A stretch of 64,000 nt of DNA from Actibacterium sp. XHP0104 (lineage in GTDB: Bacteria; Pseudomonadota; Alphaproteobacteria; Rhodobacterales; Rhodobacteraceae). The notes under the pieces are model-generated. The model was not told the origin of the DNA. It saw nothing but the letters and a program-made list of their open reading frames with translations, and ran no database searches. Where the stretch lies: NCBI RefSeq assembly GCF_025751515.1, contig NZ_JAOWLE010000001.1, positions 248,001 through 312,000 on the forward strand, written 5' to 3'. A program made the translations under genes and the position numbers. This document shows positions 19,146 to 28,012 of this stretch, piece after piece; the first letter of the stretch is position 1; each line of letters opens with the position of its first letter.

Positions 19146-19573
19146 CAGATCACCCCCAGCATATGGCGGAACAGGGCGATGGTGACGCCGCCCGCCAGAA
19201 TGTAGAACACGGTCGCCGCGATGCCGCGCAGCGACAGGCGCGAGATGCCGCAGACCCCGTGCCCCGAAGTGCAGCCATTGGCCAGCCGGGTGCCGAACCC
19301 GACCAGCAGGCCGGCCGCGATGATCACCAGCCAGTTGCCGGTGATATGGGTGTCGACCTCTCGGTAAAGGGGGTAAAGCGGGATGGGCATCAGGATCACC
19401 CCGGCCAGAAAGGCCAGGCGTTCGCCCATGGTGCGCAGCCCGGTGCCATCGACCAGCGCACCCAGAATGCCACTGGCACCCATGATCCGCCCGTTCACCA
19501 GCAGATAGAGCGCACCGCCGGTGCCGATCATCAGGCCTCCGACAAAGCCCCAGATCCAGTCTTGTTCCATCAT
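19145..19573 (-). CDS. YeeE/YedE family membrane protein (first of pair)
   Basis: The 142-residue protein has four membrane helices and the family motif ANGCTSGHGVCG with two cysteines, thought to hand sulfur through the pore. It probably forms one functional channel with the product of the adjacent gene. It lies 17 bases after the metallo-hydrolase gene, in the same operon. Confidence 0.91.
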   Translation of the reverse strand: MMEQDWIWGFVGGLMIGTGGALYLLVNGRIMGASGILGALVDGTGLRTMGERLAFLAGVILMPIPLYPLYREVDTHITGNWLVIIAAGLLVGFGTRLANGCTSGHGVCGISRLSLRGIAATVFYILAGGVTIALFRHMLGVI

Positions 19574-19590
19574 CGGTTCCCCGCCGCCCG

Positions 19591-20454
19591 TTACAGCTTG
19601 TTGATCGGCACTTTCAGGTAGACGGTGCCGTTGTCCTCGGCCTTGGGCATCTGGCCCGCGCGCATGTTGACCTGCAAAGACGGCACGATCAGCCGCGGCA
19701 TGTCGAGCGTGGCATCGCGCTCGGTGCGCATGCGGACGAAATCGTCCTTCTTGTTGGTGCCGCCGACATGGACATTCTTGGCGCGCTGCTCGCCCACGGT
19801 GCTTTCCCAGGCATAGACCTCGCGGCCGGGGGCCTTGTAGTCGTGGCCGACAAAGATGCGGGTCTGGTCGGGCAGGGTCAGAATCTTTTGCACCGATTCA
19901 TACAGCATTTCGGCCGATCCACCGGGGAAGTCACAGCGCGCCGTGCCGAAATCGGGCATGAACAGCGTGTCGCCGACGAATGCCGCGTCACCGATCACAT
20001 AGGTCAGGCAGGCCGGGGTGTGGCCAGGCGTATGCAGCACGTCGCCGCGCAGCTGGCCGATGTGAAAGCTGTCGCCTTCGCGGAACAGCTGGTCGAACTG
20101 GCTGCCGTCACGCTGGAACTCGGTGCCTTCGTTGAAGACCTTGCCGAAGGTGTCCTGCACGACGGTGATTTTCTCGCCGATGCCGATCTTGCCGCCCAGG
20201 TGTTGCTGCAGATAGGGCGCGGCCGACAGGTGGTCGGCATGGACATGGGTTTCCAGCAGCCACTCGATCTCTAGGCCTTCGGCGCGCACCCAGGCGATGA
20301 TCTCGTCGGCCGAACGGGTATCGGTGTGCCCCGACGCGTAATCGAAATCGAGAACGGAATCGATGATCGCCGCCTTGTTCGACATCGGGTCGCGCACAAC
20401 GTAAGATACGGTATTCGTGGCCTCGTCGAAAAAGGCCTGCACTGCGGGTGACAT
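19591..20454 (-). CDS. blh: Metallo-beta-lactamase fold hydrolase, persulfide dioxygenase-like (Blh)
   Basis: This 287-residue protein has the metal motif THVHADHLSA, a downstream metal His in LHTPGHTPACLTY, and the GDTLFMPDFGTARCDFPGG and VGHDYKAPGR blocks of the ETHE1/Blh group. That group oxidises glutathione persulfide made from sulfide. Start ATG 20454 (MSPAVQAFFDEATNTVSYVV) has GGAG nine bases upstream; in-frame ATGs at 20466 and 20514 are possible but add unrelated residues. With the two YeeE/YedE genes it forms a sulfide/sulfur detoxification operon. No ArsR regulator gene is present in the window. Confidence 0.9.
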   Translation of the reverse strand: MSPAVQAFFDEATNTVSYVVRDPMSNKAAIIDSVLDFDYASGHTDTRSADEIIAWVRAEGLEIEWLLETHVHADHLSAAPYLQQHLGGKIGIGEKITVVQDTFGKVFNEGTEFQRDGSQFDQLFREGDSFHIGQLRGDVLHTPGHTPACLTYVIGDAAFVGDTLFMPDFGTARCDFPGGSAEMLYESVQKILTLPDQTRIFVGHDYKAPGREVYAWESTVGEQRAKNVHVGGTNKKDDFVRMRTERDATLDMPRLIVPSLQVNMRAGQMPKAEDNGTVYLKVPINKL

Positions 20455-20482
20455 ATCTTTGTTCTCCATCAGGGTTCCGAAT

Positions 20483-20504
20483 ACATATGCGTTTTTGCTT
20501 ATGT
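20483..20504. promoter_or_regulatory. Candidate operator upstream of the blh operon
   Basis: ACATATGC-GTTTTT-GCTTATGT is an A+T-rich inverted repeat with seven of eight positions paired, about 30 bases before the blh start. On the minus strand TTGAAA at 20510-20505 could be a -35 with the repeat filling the spacer. ArsR-family sulfide sensors (BigR, SqrR) act at such sites; the match is by position and shape only. Confidence 0.35.
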
Positions 20505-20595
20505 GTTTCAACATATTCCTGATCCGCAGTTGACGTGTGTCAATGTGGGGCAGTGGCCAGAGTGTAACATCCGATGAAATGAGTCAGGGAAGGAA

Positions 20596-20919
20596 ATGCC
20601 AATGACAACGATAGCCGAGCGCAAACAGGTGCTTGAGGCCCGTCTGGCCGAGCTTGACCAGCGGCTGCATGTGATCGACGAGGAATTGGATGCACATCAG
20701 TCGAAAGACTGGGAAGAGCTGGCCGTCGAGCGGGAAGAGGATGAGGTGCTGGAAAGCATGGGCACCTCTGGCTTGCACGAAATCGAACAGATTCGCGCGG
20801 CTTTGGCGCGGATTGAGGCCGGCGAATACGGCTATTGCGTCAAATGCGGCGAAGAGGTCGAGCCCAAGCGCCTTGATCTGCTGCCCGCCACGCCGTTTTG
20901 CAGCCGCTGCGCTATCTGA
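20596..20919 (+). CDS. DksA/TraR-type zinc-finger protein
   Basis: A 107-residue protein with an N-terminal coiled coil (about 5-75, MTTIAERKQVLEARLAELD) and a C-terminal C4 zinc finger, CVKCGEEV then FCSRC. The central acidic residues EREEDEVLESMG lie where DksA proteins have the coiled-coil tip. It is shorter than full DksA (about 150) and resembles the short TraR/DksA-like proteins that bind the secondary channel of RNA polymerase. ATG 20596 follows GGAAGGAA. It may be cotranscribed with the 70-residue gene 27 bases downstream. Confidence 0.88.
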   Translation: MPMTTIAERKQVLEARLAELDQRLHVIDEELDAHQSKDWEELAVEREEDEVLESMGTSGLHEIEQIRAALARIEAGEYGYCVKCGEEVEPKRLDLLPATPFCSRCAI

Positions 20920-20946
20920 CCGCGAAACAAGCCTCAGGAGGAAATC

Positions 20947-21159
20947 ATGGCTTTTGAACAAATCAAGGCAGGCATCGCGCTGCTGATGGATGAAATCGAA
21001 AAGCGCCCCGAGGATCGGCATGTGCTGCTGGAGGAGCTGCGCGAGAAGCTGGCCGAGATGCGCGGCCTTGGCTTGCCGGTGCCCGAGGATCTTGAGCTGC
21101 TGATCGACCGTCTGGACGATGACGATGCGGACGATCTGTTCGACAACATGCCGGTCTGA
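20947..21159 (+). CDS. Small conserved-looking protein, unknown function
   Basis: A 70-residue, mostly helical and very acidic protein (ending DDDDADDLFDNMPV) starts at ATG 20947 behind an ideal AGGAGG. It follows the DksA-like gene on the same strand, so a shared operon is likely. There is no signal or membrane segment, and I do not recognise a family. Confidence 0.78.
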   Translation: MAFEQIKAGIALLMDEIEKRPEDRHVLLEELREKLAEMRGLGLPVPEDLELLIDRLDDDDADDLFDNMPV

Positions 21160-21283
21160 TCCGGCAGGATAGCCGAATACAATCAAATTCTTGCGTTTCG
21201 CCCTGTCGCCGATACAAATGGTGGCAGGGCGTTGTGTATGACGGGGCGGTGATGCCCCCGGTGCCGAACAGGGGTTGGCGGCG

Positions 21284-23140
21284 ATGACAGAGCAGGTGCG
21301 GGTGATCTCGGGCAGGGCGGGTGTTGCGCGGATCGTGCTATGTAATCCGCCGCTGAATGCGATCACGGGCGCGATGCGCGCCGGGATCATGCAGGCCCTC
21401 AATATGGTTTTGTCCAACCCCGCCACGCGCGCGGTTCTGCTGCTGGCCGAGGGGCGCACCTTTCCCAGCGGCGCCGAGATGTCGGATGCCGATGCCACGC
21501 CCACATTGGGCGAGGTCTGCGCCGCGCTTGAGGGCGCGCCGGTGCCGGTGATTGCTGTTGTGCATGGCACCGCGCTGGGCGCGGGTTGCGCGCTGACGCT
21601 GGGCGCGCATTTCCGGATTTGCGGGGCGCAGGCGGCGTTCGGCTTCCCCGAGGTGACTTTGGGCCGGGTGCCCGATGCGGGCGCGACACAGCGCCTGCCG
21701 CGTCTGGTCGGGGCGCAGGCGGCGCTGGAGCTGATGTTGGCCGGGCGGCCCGTCGCGGCGCCCGAGGCGGCGCGGCTGGGTCTGGTCGATCAGGTCATCG
21801 AGGGTGATCCGCGCGGTGCGGCGCAAGACTATGCCGAGGCGCTGATCGCGCAGGGGCAGGGGCCGCGCCCGATCGCGCCGCGTATCGACCATCTGACCGA
21901 CGGGCGCAGTTTTCAGTCGGCGGTTTCGGCGGCGCGGCTGCGGCTGCGTGGCGCGGCGGTGCCCGCGATGGGGCGGATTGTCGACTGCATCGAGGGCGCG
22001 CAGCTGCTGCCATTCGAGACTGGTGTTGAATATGAACGTGCCGCCGCCGCCGAATGTGCGGCCAGCCCGGCTGCGGCCGGTCTGTTCCATATGTATCAGT
22101 GCGAGCGCCGCCTGACCCGCCTGCCCGAGGTTTCGGGCGATGATCCGGGCCGGATCGAGCGGGTCGAGCTGCGCGGGCGCGGGGCCATCGTGGCGGGTTG
22201 GGCGGTGATCACCGCCGATAGCGGCACGCCGGTTCTGGTGCCCGATGCCGAGGATCGCGCCGATATCCTGGCGCGGATGCGGGCGATTTATGACGAGGCC
22301 GTCGGGCGCGGCCGTCTGGCCGAGGCTCAGCGCGACACGCGACTGGCGCTGGTGGCGGATGATGTCGCCGGGGCCGATGACCTGGTGATCGATTTTACCG
22401 GCAAGACCCCGGCGCAGGCCGCGGCCGGGCTGGCCGACGGGGCGCTGCTGGCGCTGCATGGGCAGGGCGATCTGGTGGCCGAGCTTGACCCTGACACGCC
22501 CGATATGGTGGCGCTGGCCGGATCGGGCGCGCCGCATCTGTCACGTCTGACCGAGATGTTAGAGCCCGAAGGTTTGGAACCCGGCGCGCGGCTGCGGCTG
22601 TTGCGGTTCATGAAACGGGTGGGGCGCATTACCGTGCCCGGCCCGGTCGATGGCGGCGGTCTGGGTGGTGCCTTGTGGGGCGCGTGCATCTGGGCCGCGA
22701 ATGAAATGGCCCTGCGCGGTGCCGATCCGGCGCGGATCGACGAGGCGCTGCGGGCCTATGGCCTGAACCGGTCTCCGTTCCAGGGCCGGAAGGCCCCGGC
22801 GGCGCAATCGGACGAGGATGCGATGCTGCGCCCCGAGGAAATCGCCCTGCGCTGCGAGGCGGCAATGGCCAATACCGGTGCGCTGCTGATCGAGGCGGGC
22901 ATGGCGCGGGTGCCGGGGCAGATCGACCTGGTGATGGTGCACGGCTATGGCTTTCCGCGCTGGCGTGGTGGGCCGATGCTGGCCGCCGATCAGCGCGGGC
23001 TGTTGGCGATGCGCAAGCGGCTGCGGGCGCTGGCCCAGGGCGGCGATGCCGATTTCTGGGCGCCCTCGGCGCTGTTCGACAGGTTGATCAAGAATGGTCT
23101 GCGGTTCGATGACCTGAACACGGGGGATGTGCGGGCCTAG
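21284..23140 (+). CDS. FadB/FadJ-like protein with eroded active sites
   Basis: This 618-residue protein has an N-terminal crotonase domain (about 1-190), a remnant of the NAD-binding domain (about 290-400) and 3-hydroxyacyl-CoA dehydrogenase C-terminal domains (440-618). Key residues are missing. GALGGGAE-type text reads ALGAGCAL, losing the first catalytic Glu. The dinucleotide GxGxxG position reads RGAIVAGWAVI. The H-F-F/N-P catalytic His block reads GSGAPHLSRL. The second crotonase Glu (FGFPEVTLG) survives. The frame is intact and well conserved elsewhere, so it may be a non-catalytic or single-activity relative. I use ATG 21284; a TTG at 21275 is less likely. Confidence 0.8.
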   Translation: MTEQVRVISGRAGVARIVLCNPPLNAITGAMRAGIMQALNMVLSNPATRAVLLLAEGRTFPSGAEMSDADATPTLGEVCAALEGAPVPVIAVVHGTALGAGCALTLGAHFRICGAQAAFGFPEVTLGRVPDAGATQRLPRLVGAQAALELMLAGRPVAAPEAARLGLVDQVIEGDPRGAAQDYAEALIAQGQGPRPIAPRIDHLTDGRSFQSAVSAARLRLRGAAVPAMGRIVDCIEGAQLLPFETGVEYERAAAAECAASPAAAGLFHMYQCERRLTRLPEVSGDDPGRIERVELRGRGAIVAGWAVITADSGTPVLVPDAEDRADILARMRAIYDEAVGRGRLAEAQRDTRLALVADDVAGADDLVIDFTGKTPAQAAAGLADGALLALHGQGDLVAELDPDTPDMVALAGSGAPHLSRLTEMLEPEGLEPGARLRLLRFMKRVGRITVPGPVDGGGLGGALWGACIWAANEMALRGADPARIDEALRAYGLNRSPFQGRKAPAAQSDEDAMLRPEEIALRCEAAMANTGALLIEAGMARVPGQIDLVMVHGYGFPRWRGGPMLAADQRGLLAMRKRLRALAQGGDADFWAPSALFDRLIKNGLRFDDLNTGDVRA

Positions 23141-23352
23141 CCCAGCATGATCCCCAGCACGACCAGCATCAGCCCCACGGCCGACACCGCCAGCGCGCCC
23201 ATGTTCAGGGCCACGATCTTTTGCAGGCGCGCGCGCATTTCCGCGTCAGGCAGGCCCGCGCGTTTGGCCTTGAGCGCCAGCATGATACAGCGCATCAGCC
23301 CTGCCAGCCCGATCAGCGATACCGCCGCGCCGCCCCAGATCAGTGCCTCCAT
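23137..23352 (-). CDS. Small two-helix membrane protein
   Basis: A 71-residue protein with two hydrophobic helices (LIWGGAAVSLIGLAGLM and MGALAVSAVGLMLVVLGIML) joined by a basic hydrophilic loop. ATG 23352 has GGAGGAC upstream, a strong ribosome site. It is convergent with, and overlaps by 4 bases, the FadJ-like gene. Function is unknown. Confidence 0.8.
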   Translation of the reverse strand: MEALIWGGAAVSLIGLAGLMRCIMLALKAKRAGLPDAEMRARLQKIVALNMGALAVSAVGLMLVVLGIMLG

Positions 23353-23485
23353 CGGGTGTCCTCCTGCATTCCGTTGCCAAGGCTGCTAGCCGATCATCTG
23401 GCGCGGTGCAAGCGGGCAGGGGCTTGCAGCGGGGCGGACCCGACGCTATCCGGGGGGCAACCCAACCGAACACCAAGAGGCAGAG

Positions 23486-23743
23486 ATGGAAGACATCGTC
23501 ACCGACAGCACCTATCGCGTTACCGCCGACGAGCTGCGCCAGTTCATCGAGCGTGTCGAGCGACTGGAAGCCGAGAAGAAGGACATCGCCGAGCAGATCA
23601 AGGAAGTGATGGCCGAGGCCAAGGGCCGGGGCTATGACACCAAGGTCATGCGCAAGGTGATCGCGCTGCGCAAGCGCGACCAGAACGACATCGCCGAGGA
23701 AGAGGCGGTGCTGGAGATGTATAAAGAGGCGCTGGGCATGTGA
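23486..23743 (+). CDS. gapR: GapR family DNA-binding protein (DUF2312)
   Basis: The 85-residue protein matches the DUF2312/UPF0335 family throughout ([47 protein letters not shown]). Caulobacter GapR is the studied member: a tetrameric nucleoid protein that clamps overtwisted, A+T-rich DNA ahead of polymerases and helps topoisomerases. AAGAGGCAGAG precedes ATG 23486. A terminator hairpin follows about 50 bases after the stop, so the gene is monocistronic. Confidence 0.95.
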   Translation: MEDIVTDSTYRVTADELRQFIERVERLEAEKKDIAEQIKEVMAEAKGRGYDTKVMRKVIALRKRDQNDIAEEEAVLEMYKEALGM

Positions 23744-23792
23744 CCCGCTGCCCCGGTGCCTGACGCGCCGGGTGTCCGCCCATCGCGACATG

Positions 23793-23827
23793 AAAGACCC
23801 GTCCCGGCCAACCGGGGCGGGTCTTTC
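23793..23827 (+). terminator. Terminator after gapR
   Basis: AAAGACCCG-T-CCCGG, loop CCAA, CCGGG-G-CGGGTCTTT forms a 15-base stem with one G:T pair, followed by only a short U run (TTTCG). Confidence 0.75.
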
Positions 23828-23844
23828 GCGTTGCGTAAAACCTG

Positions 23845-23886
23845 TTGACCCGACTCACCTTTCTGCATTAACTGAACAAGTGTTCA
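23845..23886 (+). promoter_or_regulatory. Promoter and operator-like palindrome of ivd
   Basis: TTGACC (23845-23850) and TTAACT (23868-23873) are separated by exactly 17 bases, a good -35/-10 layout. TGAACA-AG-TGTTCA (23873-23886) is an interrupted palindrome with perfect 6-base arms starting at the end of the -10. A repressor bound there would block initiation. The ivd ATG lies 24 bases further on. Confidence 0.6.
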
Positions 23887-23910
23887 ATAAATTCGCGGGG
23901 AGGAGAGCAT

Positions 23911-25074
23911 ATGTTCAACGCGGTGATGAAGTTCGATCTGGGTGAGGATGTCGATGCGCTGCGGGACATGGTTCATCGCTGGGCCCAGGACCGGGTGAAA
24001 CCCCTGGCCGAGCAGGCTGACAAGACCAACGAATTCCCCAACGAGCTGTGGACCGAGATGGGCGAGCTGGGCCTGCTGGGCATTACCGTGCCCGAGGAAT
24101 ACGGCGGCGCCGGCATGGGCTATCTGGCGCATGTGATCGCGGTCGAGGAAATCGCCCGCGCCAGTGCTTCGATCAGCCTCAGCTATGGTGCGCATTCCAA
24201 CCTGTGCGTCAACCAGATCAAGCGCAACGCGTCTGAAGAGCAAAAGCAGAAATACCTGCCCAAGCTGATCTCGGGCGAGCATGTCGGCGCGCTGGCCATG
24301 TCCGAAGCGGGCGCCGGTTCGGATGTCGTCAGCATGAAGCTGCGCGCCGAAAAGCGGAACGGCTATTATGTGCTGAACGGCACCAAATTCTGGATCACCA
24401 ACGGCCCCGATGCCGATGTTCTGGTGGTTTACGCCAAGACCGACCCGGAGGCCGGCCCCAAGGGGATCACCACCTTCATCATCGAGAAGGACATGAAGGG
24501 TTTCTCGACCAGCCCCCACTTTGACAAGCTGGGTATGCGCGGGTCGAACACCGCCGAGCTGATCTTTGAAGATGTCGAAGTGCCGTTCGAAAACATCCTG
24601 GGCGAAGAAGGCAAGGGCGTGCGCGTTCTGATGTCGGGCCTCGATTACGAGCGCGTGGTGCTGTCGGGCATCGGCGCCGGGATCATGGCCAACTGCATGG
24701 ACGAGGTGATGCCCTATATCTCCGAGCGCAAGCAGTTCGGCGAGCCGATCGGGAACTTCCAGCTGATGCAGGCCAAGATCGCGGACATGTATACCGCGAT
24801 GAACTCGACCCGCGCCTATATCTACGAGGTGGCGAAATCCTGTGACCGTGGTGAAGTGACCCGTCAGGATGCGGCGGCTTGCGTGCTTTATGCCAGCGAG
24901 CAGGCCATGGTTCAGGCGCATCAGGCCGTTCAGGCGATGGGTGGCACCGGTTTCATGAACGAAACCCCGGTCAGCCGTCTGTTCCGCGATGCCAAGCTGA
25001 TGGAAATCGGCGCCGGCACTTCGGAAATCCGCCGGATGCTGATCGGCCGCGAGCTGATGGGATCGATGCGGTGA
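23911..25074 (+). CDS. ivd: Isovaleryl-CoA dehydrogenase
   Basis: This 387-residue acyl-CoA dehydrogenase oxidises isovaleryl-CoA to 3-methylcrotonyl-CoA in leucine breakdown, passing electrons from FAD to ETF. The catalytic base sits at Glu 247 ([11 protein letters not shown]), the unusual position diagnostic of isovaleryl-CoA dehydrogenases. [23 protein letters not shown] and the C-terminal [13 protein letters not shown] are family blocks. ATG 23911 follows GGGGAGGAGA. The other leucine genes follow from 26394, after ompW and the LprI-like gene. Confidence 0.96.
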   Translation: MFNAVMKFDLGEDVDALRDMVHRWAQDRVKPLAEQADKTNEFPNELWTEMGELGLLGITVPEEYGGAGMGYLAHVIAVEEIARASASISLSYGAHSNLCVNQIKRNASEEQKQKYLPKLISGEHVGALAMSEAGAGSDVVSMKLRAEKRNGYYVLNGTKFWITNGPDADVLVVYAKTDPEAGPKGITTFIIEKDMKGFSTSPHFDKLGMRGSNTAELIFEDVEVPFENILGEEGKGVRVLMSGLDYERVVLSGIGAGIMANCMDEVMPYISERKQFGEPIGNFQLMQAKIADMYTAMNSTRAYIYEVAKSCDRGEVTRQDAAACVLYASEQAMVQAHQAVQAMGGTGFMNETPVSRLFRDAKLMEIGAGTSEIRRMLIGRELMGSMR

Positions 25075-25091
25075 TACGCATCCCAAATGAA

Positions 25092-25114
25092 AGGCGCCCC
25101 GCTAGGGGGCGCCT
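25092..25114. terminator. Hairpin between convergent ivd and ompW
   Basis: AGGCGCCCC-GCTAG-GGGGCGCCT is a perfect 9-base stem with a 5-base loop between the two convergent stops. The U tract is poor in both directions (CATTCTC on plus, TTCATTT on minus), so strength is uncertain; position suggests a shared terminator. Confidence 0.7.
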
Positions 25115-25133
25115 GACATTCTCTGATTTCAGA

Positions 25134-25736
25134 TCAGAACTTGTGGATATACGACACGCCGACGACCACCGGGTCGATCTTGGCGGTTCCGATGGCGCTG
25201 CCGTTCAGGCTGACATCGGTGTCGATGTCCATCCAGCGCACATCGGTGCGCAGCGCGCCGTTGTCCGAGATGGCGTAGTCAAAGCCGGCATGCACGGCCA
25301 GGCCGAACGAGTCCTTCATCTTGACGGTGCCCAGGGCCGATTTTTCCTGGAAGAACGTGGTGTAGTTCAGGCCCGCGCCCAGGAAGGGCGTGACCTTCGA
25401 GCTGTTCGCGAAGTGATAGTTCAGCGTCAGGGTCGGCGGCAGGTGTTTGGTCGTCGCGGTGCCGACGCCGGAAACGGTCGCGGTGTGCTCGAACGGGGTC
25501 GCGGCCAGCAGCTCGATGCCCAGGTTGTCGCGGATAAAGTATTCAACGGTGAGGGTCGGGCGCAGGTCATCATTGACCGAGGTCGCCGCGCCGGCCAGCA
25601 GGCCGTTATTCGATTTGGGGGCCACGTAGCCGATACCGACACCGACGGTCAGATCGCCAGCCGACTGGGCCAGCGCGGCAGTGCCCGTCAGGGCCATGGC
25701 GGATGCGGTGAGCAGGGCGAGGATATTGCGTTTCAT
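25134..25736 (-). CDS. ompW: OmpW family outer membrane protein
   Basis: The 200-residue protein has a signal peptide (MKRNILALLTASAMALTGTA, cut after ALA about residue 23) and OmpW beta-barrel text: GIGYVAPKSNNG, NLGIELLAATPFEHT, TKHLPPTLTLNYHF, PFLGAGLNYTTFF, ending in aromatic SYIHKF as outer membrane barrels do. OmpW proteins form narrow 8-stranded hydrophobic channels. ATG 25736 has AAGGAAAA upstream; an upstream in-frame start at 25817 would precede the signal and is rejected. Confidence 0.94.
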   Translation of the reverse strand: MKRNILALLTASAMALTGTAALAQSAGDLTVGVGIGYVAPKSNNGLLAGAATSVNDDLRPTLTVEYFIRDNLGIELLAATPFEHTATVSGVGTATTKHLPPTLTLNYHFANSSKVTPFLGAGLNYTTFFQEKSALGTVKMKDSFGLAVHAGFDYAISDNGALRTDVRWMDIDTDVSLNGSAIGTAKIDPVVVGVSYIHKF

Positions 25737-25870
25737 TGTTTTTCCTTTGTCTTCGTCGCGCCGGATCGTTCTATGCCTGCCCCTTCGGGCTGCTTTGATG
25801 TGCATCAATCCGCGCATGTTCGCGGGTGCGACATCTTGTCGACCGGGGTTGAATGCCGGGGGATGAGCAC

Positions 25871-26377
25871 ATGAAGCGGCTTTTCATTGCCACCGCCATG
25901 GCGGTTTGCGCGGGCGCTGCGGCTCAGGCGCAGGATATCCGCTTTGATATCGCGTTGACCCAGGCCTGCCTGGCCGGTCTGCCTGAGGGCGCGGCGCCTG
26001 ACGCCTGTATCGGCGTTTCGGCGAATGCCTGTATCGAGGCGACGCCGGATGGCTATACCACCGTGGGCATGGGCATCTGCCACGGGCAGGAGCTGGGCTA
26101 TTGGGATACCCGGTTGAACGCCGCCTACGGGCAGTTGCGCGACCGCCACCAGGCCGCGGATGCCGAACTGGACCAGCTGGGATCGGCCGCGCCGCGCCGC
26201 GCGCCCGCCCTGCAAGAGATGCAGCGGGCGTGGATCGCCTATCGCGATGCGACCTGTGACTATGAACGCAGCTATTGGGGCGGCGGCACGGGCGGTGGCC
26301 CGGCCACCGTGGCCTGCCATATGCGGCTGACCGCCGGGCAGGCGCTCTATCTTGAAACCGAACTTTTGGCCGACTGA
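25871..26377 (+). CDS. Exported LprI-like (DUF1311) protein
   Basis: The 168-residue protein has a signal peptide ([20 protein letters not shown]). The C-terminal part ([16 protein letters not shown] ... [30 protein letters not shown]) fits the LprI/DUF1311 domain found in lysozyme-inhibitor-like periplasmic proteins. Six cysteines in the mature part suggest disulfides. It precedes mccB by 16 bases on the same strand and may be cotranscribed, though no role in leucine breakdown is evident. Confidence 0.85.
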   Translation: MKRLFIATAMAVCAGAAAQAQDIRFDIALTQACLAGLPEGAAPDACIGVSANACIEATPDGYTTVGMGICHGQELGYWDTRLNAAYGQLRDRHQAADAELDQLGSAAPRRAPALQEMQRAWIAYRDATCDYERSYWGGGTGGGPATVACHMRLTAGQALYLETELLAD

Positions 26378-26393
26378 TTGCGAGGCAGAAACG

Positions 26394-28001
26394 ATGACCA
26401 AACTCCAATCCAAGATCATCACCGGCTCCGAGGACTTCCTGGCCAACCGCCGGGGGCATCTCGAGATGCTGGATACGATTGCGCAGGCCGCCGGGGCCGC
26501 CGCGATGGGCGGTGGCACCAAGGCGCGCGATCGCCACGTGAGCCGGGGCAAGATGCTGCCGCGCGACCGTGTTGCGAACCTGCTTGATCCGGGTTCACCC
26601 TTCCTCGAGGTTGGCGCGACCGCCGCGCATGGCATGTATGACGGCGCCGCGCCCTGTGCCGGTGTCGTGGCCGGGATCGGCCGCGTGCATGGCCAAGAGG
26701 TGATGGTGGTCTGCAACGACGCCACCGTCAAAGGCGGCACCTATTACCCGATGACGGTGAAAAAGCACCTGCGCGCGCAGGAAATCGCCGAGGAATGCCA
26801 TCTGCCCTGCGTCTATCTGGTCGATAGCGGCGGCGCCAACCTGCCCAACCAGGACGAGGTGTTCCCCGACCGCGACCATTTCGGCCGCATCTTCTACAAC
26901 CAGGCCCGCATGTCGGCCAAGGGCATCCCTCAGATCGCTGTGGTGATGGGTTCGTGCACCGCGGGTGGCGCCTATGTGCCGGCCATGTCGGACGTGACCA
27001 TCATCGTCAAGGAACAGGGCACGATCTTCCTGGCCGGCCCGCCGCTGGTCAAGGCCGCCACCGGCGAGGTGGTGACTGCTGAGGATCTGGGCGGCGGTGA
27101 CGTGCATACCCGCCTGTCGGGTGTGGCCGATTACCTGGCCGAGGACGATGCCCACGCCCTGGCGCTGGCCCGCCGCGCGGTGAGCAACCTGAACCGCGGC
27201 AAGCCCTCGACCGTGCAATGGCAGACGCCCGAAGATCCGGCCTATGACCCTGACGAGCTGTTCGGTGTCGTGCCCGCCGATCTGCGCACGCCCTATGACA
27301 TCCGCGAAGTGATCGCGCGCATCGTCGATGGCTCGCGTTTTGATGAGTTCAAGCCGCGCTTTGGCGAAACGCTGGTCACCGGCTTTGCCCATGTGATGGG
27401 CTGCCCGATCGGGATCGTGGCCAACAATGGCGTGCTGTTCTCGGAGGCCGCGCAAAAGGGCGCGCATTTCGTCGAGCTGTGCAGCCAGCGCAATATCCCG
27501 CTGGTTTTCCTGCAAAATATCACCGGCTTCATGGTCGGCCGCAAATACGAGAACGAAGGCATCGCGCGCCATGGCGCCAAGATGGTGACCGCCGTGGCCA
27601 CCACCAATGTGCCCAAGATCACCATGCTGGTGGGCGGCTCTTTCGGGGCCGGCAACTATGGCATGTCGGGTCGCGCCTATCAGCCGCGTTTCCTGTGGAC
27701 CTGGCCCAATTCGCGCATCAGCGTGATGGGCGGCGAACAGGCGGCGGGCGTGCTGGCCACCGTGAAACGTGACGCGATCGAACGTTCGGGCGGCAGCTGG
27801 AGCCCCGAGGAAGAGGCCGAGTTCAAGCGCCCCACCATCGAGATGTTCGACCACCAGTCGCACCCGCTTTATGCCTCGGCACGGCTGTGGGATGACGGCA
27901 TCATCGACCCGCGCAAATCGCGCGAGGTTCTGGCGATGTCGCTGTCGGCGGCGCTGTGTGCCCCGATCGAGCCGACGAAGTTCGGCGTGTTCCGGATGTA
28001 A
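26394..28001 (+). CDS. mccB: 3-Methylcrotonyl-CoA carboxylase beta (carboxyltransferase) subunit
   Basis: This 535-residue carboxyltransferase transfers CO2 from biotin on MccA to 3-methylcrotonyl-CoA, forming 3-methylglutaconyl-CoA. MCC-type text includes [66 protein letters not shown] and [16 protein letters not shown]. Length and N-terminus (MTKLQSKI) match MccB/LiuB rather than propionyl-CoA carboxylase. ATG 26394 follows CGAGGCAG. The macrodomain gene starts 11 bases after its stop. Confidence 0.95.
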   Translation: MTKLQSKIITGSEDFLANRRGHLEMLDTIAQAAGAAAMGGGTKARDRHVSRGKMLPRDRVANLLDPGSPFLEVGATAAHGMYDGAAPCAGVVAGIGRVHGQEVMVVCNDATVKGGTYYPMTVKKHLRAQEIAEECHLPCVYLVDSGGANLPNQDEVFPDRDHFGRIFYNQARMSAKGIPQIAVVMGSCTAGGAYVPAMSDVTIIVKEQGTIFLAGPPLVKAATGEVVTAEDLGGGDVHTRLSGVADYLAEDDAHALALARRAVSNLNRGKPSTVQWQTPEDPAYDPDELFGVVPADLRTPYDIREVIARIVDGSRFDEFKPRFGETLVTGFAHVMGCPIGIVANNGVLFSEAAQKGAHFVELCSQRNIPLVFLQNITGFMVGRKYENEGIARHGAKMVTAVATTNVPKITMLVGGSFGAGNYGMSGRAYQPRFLWTWPNSRISVMGGEQAAGVLATVKRDAIERSGGSWSPEEEAEFKRPTIEMFDHQSHPLYASARLWDDGIIDPRKSREVLAMSLSAALCAPIEPTKFGVFRM

Positions 28002-28012
28002 CGGGGGGCATC

